The notes under the pieces were generated by a model that worked only from the letters and a program-made list of their open reading frames with translations, ran no database searches and was not told where the DNA came from. DNA of 47,328 nucleotides from Burkholderiaceae bacterium (GTDB taxonomy: Bacteria; Pseudomonadota; Gammaproteobacteria; Burkholderiales; Burkholderiaceae_D), in the NCBI GenBank assembly GCA_030157545.1, contig JAOAUN010000042.1, positions 1 through 47,328 of the forward strand. The letters run 5' to 3'. Both the position numbers and the translations under genes were made by a program. This document shows positions 45,690 through 47,328 of this stretch, in pieces. Positions within the stretch are counted from its first letter, which is position 1; the number at the start of each line of letters is the position of its first letter.

Positions 45690-46918
45690 TTCCCATCAAG
45701 CCCGACACCGCGCAAACACTTCAGACCCTGCCGGCGCGTGCAGCGGAAACTTACCTGCAACCCGGTATCCTTAACCTGACTGCGCTGCCGCCATTGTCGC
45801 TGTACGTGCATTTTCCGTGGTGCGTGCGCAAATGCCCGTACTGCGATTTCAACTCGCACGAAGCCAGCGGTGTTCTGCCGGAAAAAGAATATCTTGATGC
45901 ATTGCGCGCCGATCTTGAACAAGCGCTGCCACTCATTTGGGGCCGCAAGATCTACACCATCTTCATTGGCGGCGGCACGCCCAGCCTCATGTCAGCTGCC
46001 GGACTTGACAGACTACTGTCAGACCTGCGCACCTTGCTGCCCATTGATGGCGCTGCCGAGATCACCATGGAAGCCAACCCCGGCACTTTTGAGGCAGAAA
46101 AATTCAAGTCCTATGCGGCCAGCGGCGTCAACCGTTTGTCTGTAGGCATACAAAGCTTCAATCCGCGCCATCTGCAAGCGCTCGGCCGCATCCACGATGG
46201 CGACGAAGCGCGCCGTGCCGTTGAAATCGCAAATGCCAGCTTCGACAACTTCAACCTTGATCTGATGTACGCGCTGCCGCAGCAAACCATGGAAGAGGCC
46301 AGACAAGACATAGAAACCGCCATCAGCTTTGCGCCACCGCACTTGTCTCTGTACCACCTGACCATGGAACCCAACACCGTATTCGCAAAGTACCCGCCCG
46401 TGGTACCGGACGACGACACCAGTGCCTCCATGCAGGACATGATCGCTGAGCTCACCGGCGCAGCCGGCTTCCAGCATTACGAAGTCTCGGCCTTCGCCAA
46501 GCCCGGCCGACAGGCCAGACATAACCGCAACTACTGGGAATTTGGCGACTACCTCGGCATAGGCGCAGGCGCGCATTCGAAACTATCGTTCCCGCACCGC
46601 ATCGTGCGGCAGGCGCGTTACAAGCAACCGGCAGCTTTCATACAGCATGCCCTCGCAGGCAACGCCATCGTCGAAGAAAACGAAATTGAGCGGCAAGAAC
46701 TGGGCTTTGAATTCATGCTCAACGGCCTGCGGCTGACAGACGGATTCGAGACCCGACTTTTTACCGAGCGCACCGGACTGACCTTCAGCGTAATCGAGCA
46801 GGCCTTGAACAAGGCCGAAACCAAGGGCCTGATCTACCGCGACTTCAAGACCATCCGCCCGACTGAACTGGGACAGCGTTTTCTGAATGACCTGCAGCAG
46901 ATTTTCTTGCCGGATTGA
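45686..46918 (+). CDS. hemW: Radical SAM heme chaperone HemW
   Basis: 410 residues. Radical SAM cluster motif CVRKCPYC (Cx3Cx2C) near residue 52, then IFIGGGTPSLMSAAGLDRLL and ITMEANPGTFEAEKFKSYAA. The HemW-specific GVNRLSVGIQSFNPRHLQAL and HYEVSAFAKPGRQARHNRNYW are present, and the C-terminal HemN domain is complete. The motif CPYCDF lacks the extra Cys of HemN (coproporphyrinogen dehydrogenase), supporting HemW. ATG overlaps the rdgB stop (ATGA). Its end is 65 bases before a tRNA gene. Confidence 0.95.
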   Translation: MIPIKPDTAQTLQTLPARAAETYLQPGILNLTALPPLSLYVHFPWCVRKCPYCDFNSHEASGVLPEKEYLDALRADLEQALPLIWGRKIYTIFIGGGTPSLMSAAGLDRLLSDLRTLLPIDGAAEITMEANPGTFEAEKFKSYAASGVNRLSVGIQSFNPRHLQALGRIHDGDEARRAVEIANASFDNFNLDLMYALPQQTMEEARQDIETAISFAPPHLSLYHLTMEPNTVFAKYPPVVPDDDTSASMQDMIAELTGAAGFQHYEVSAFAKPGRQARHNRNYWEFGDYLGIGAGAHSKLSFPHRIVRQARYKQPAAFIQHALAGNAIVEENEIERQELGFEFMLNGLRLTDGFETRLFTERTGLTFSVIEQALNKAETKGLIYRDFKTIRPTELGQRFLNDLQQIFLPD

Positions 46919-46934
46919 GCAGTTTGTAAATTGC

Positions 46935-46963
46935 TTGGGTAGTAGGTTGCGATTCGGTATAAT
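46935..46963 (+). promoter_or_regulatory. Promoter of tRNA-Ser
   Basis: TATAAT at 46958-46963, perfect, with TTGGGT at 46935-46940 as a weak -35 and 17 bases between. The tRNA begins 20 bases after the -10; the GC-rich discriminator GCGC follows directly. Confidence 0.6.
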
Positions 46964-46983
46964 GCGCTTCGCAGCAAAATCAA

Positions 46984-47073
46984 GGAGGTGTGGCCGAGCG
47001 GTTTAAGGCACTAGTCTTGAAAACTAGCGAGGGTTTGCGCCCTCCGTGAGTTCGAATCTCACCGCCTCCGCCA
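46984..47073 (+). tRNA. tRNA-Ser (anticodon TGA)
   Basis: 90 bases including an encoded CCA. Acceptor stem GGAGGTG with CGCCTCC, one G-U pair; D-arm TGGCCGAGCGGTTTAAGGCA; anticodon stem CTAGT/ACTAG with loop CTTGAAA, anticodon TGA at 47018-47020; long variable arm CGAGGGTTTGCGCCCTCCG typical of tRNA-Ser; T-loop GTTCGAATC. Confidence 0.97.
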
Positions 47074-47080
47074 AAATTCC

Positions 47081-47107
47081 AAAGTCCCCGTAAGGGGACT
47101 TTTGTTT
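47081..47107 (+). terminator. Rho-independent terminator after tRNA-Ser
   Basis: AAAGTCCCC, loop GTAA, then GGGGACTTT and TGTTTT. A perfect 9-base stem right after the CCA end. Its first arm is part of the 44-bp repeat; the second repeat copy lacks the complete second arm and cannot form this hairpin. Confidence 0.85.
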
Positions 47108-47108
47108 T

Positions 47109-47215
47109 GGAGGCGAGCGATGTGCCTGCGCACATCGCGCGTGGGATTCGAAGGGTCTGGCTTGCAAGCCAGACAGCGGCCTGCAGGATGAAGGCGAATC
47201 TCACCGCCTCCGCCA
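47109..47215 (+). other. tRNA-like structured sequence (tRNA-Ser relic)
   Basis: GGAGGCG at 47109-47115 pairs perfectly with CGCCTCC at 47205-47211, followed by G and CCA as in the tRNA upstream. Between them lie a 9-base hairpin (47117-47125 with 47130-47138, loop CTGC) and a perfect 20-base palindrome at 47155-47174. There is no anticodon loop or normal T-arm, so it is not a functional tRNA. The 3' end comes from the duplicated tRNA-Ser. The rest (47239-47328) shows no gene. Confidence 0.5.
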
Positions 47216-47328
47216 AAATTCCAAAGTCCCCGTAAGGGCAATGTCAGTCAGTTAAGCGCAGACGCTGAATTCGGCTTGATTTGCGAATGGATTTTTTGTG
47301 TTCGCTAGCTAAAGTTTTTTCATTCACA

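Larger units (their letters stand above)
47053..47238 (+). repeat. 44-bp direct repeat duplicating the tRNA-Ser 3' end (copies 47053-47096 and 47195-47238)
   Basis: Both copies begin CGAATCTCACCGCCTCCGCC and end CCGTAAGGG; each contains half of the T-arm, the acceptor 3' strand with CCA, and the first arm of the terminator. The copies are identical by eye over 44 bases and 142 bases apart. Such duplication of a tRNA 3' end is the usual scar of site-specific integration, though no integrase is visible inside or next to it. Confidence 0.8.

Noticed and set aside
47059..47241. Minus-strand open frames over tRNA-Ser
   Set aside because: They are translations of the tRNA and its duplicated end.

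Overview
The window looks like the chromosome of a betaproteobacterium of the order Burkholderiales, most likely an Oxalobacteraceae relative (Herminiimonas/Janthinobacterium type). This rests on protein sequences and gene neighbourhoods recognised by eye (yicC-gmk-rpoZ-spoT, kinase-phosphatase-rph-rdgB-hemW, thrC-moeA-moaD-moaE), not on a database search. The left 26 kb is visibly richer in A+T than the right 21 kb, as expected for an acquired island beside core genome.

Positions 1-25.8 kb hold most of a type III secretion system (T3SS) of the Ysc/Bsc kind. From the left: the tail of a TPR chaperone, translocators sctE and sctB, two TPR chaperones, and sctI-J-K-L. Next come two CesT-type chaperones and a proline-rich secreted-protein candidate whose frame breaks at a T7 run. 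The gatekeeper set sctW-tyeA-sycN lies on the minus strand. Divergent from it are a small helical protein, two candidate secreted/tip-like proteins and the ATPase sctN. Then follow sctO-P-Q-R-S-T-U, a small CesT-like protein in the position of Bordetella bscW, the secretin sctC, a 712-residue multidomain protein with a C-terminal GNAT domain, an unknown protein, and an ECF sigma factor gene on the minus strand. The order I-J-K-L ... N-O-P-Q-R-S-T-U-W-C resembles the Bordetella bsc locus. SctV, SctD and the needle SctF are not in the window and probably lie to its left.

The main observation is a bipartite motif, GGAAC-N15-GTYACnnA, found four times with identical spacing. Each copy is correctly oriented upstream of a T3SS transcription unit: the CesT pair, sctW-tyeA-sycN, the divergent operon ending in sctN, and sctO-to-sctC. 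It resembles the HrpL-type ECF promoter and is the natural candidate target of the ECF sigma factor encoded at the end of the cluster. Other unusual points are an internal start that would give an 88-residue SctQ-C, a G8 tract at the sctP-sctQ junction where sctQ lacks an ATG, many long homopolymer tracts in secretion genes, and the frameshifted secreted-protein gene.

From 26 kb on, the window is core genome: thrC and molybdopterin genes (moeA, moaD, moaE), crcB, clpB behind a heat-shock-type promoter, an RraA-family protein, isocitrate lyase aceA, rlmJ-greB, a DUF3422 membrane protein, and the minus-strand operon yicC-gmk-rpoZ-spoT. A Ser/Thr kinase and PP2C phosphatase pair, rph, rdgB and hemW follow. 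The window ends with tRNA-Ser(UGA), whose 3' end and terminator start are duplicated in a 44-bp direct repeat enclosing a tRNA-like hairpin structure.
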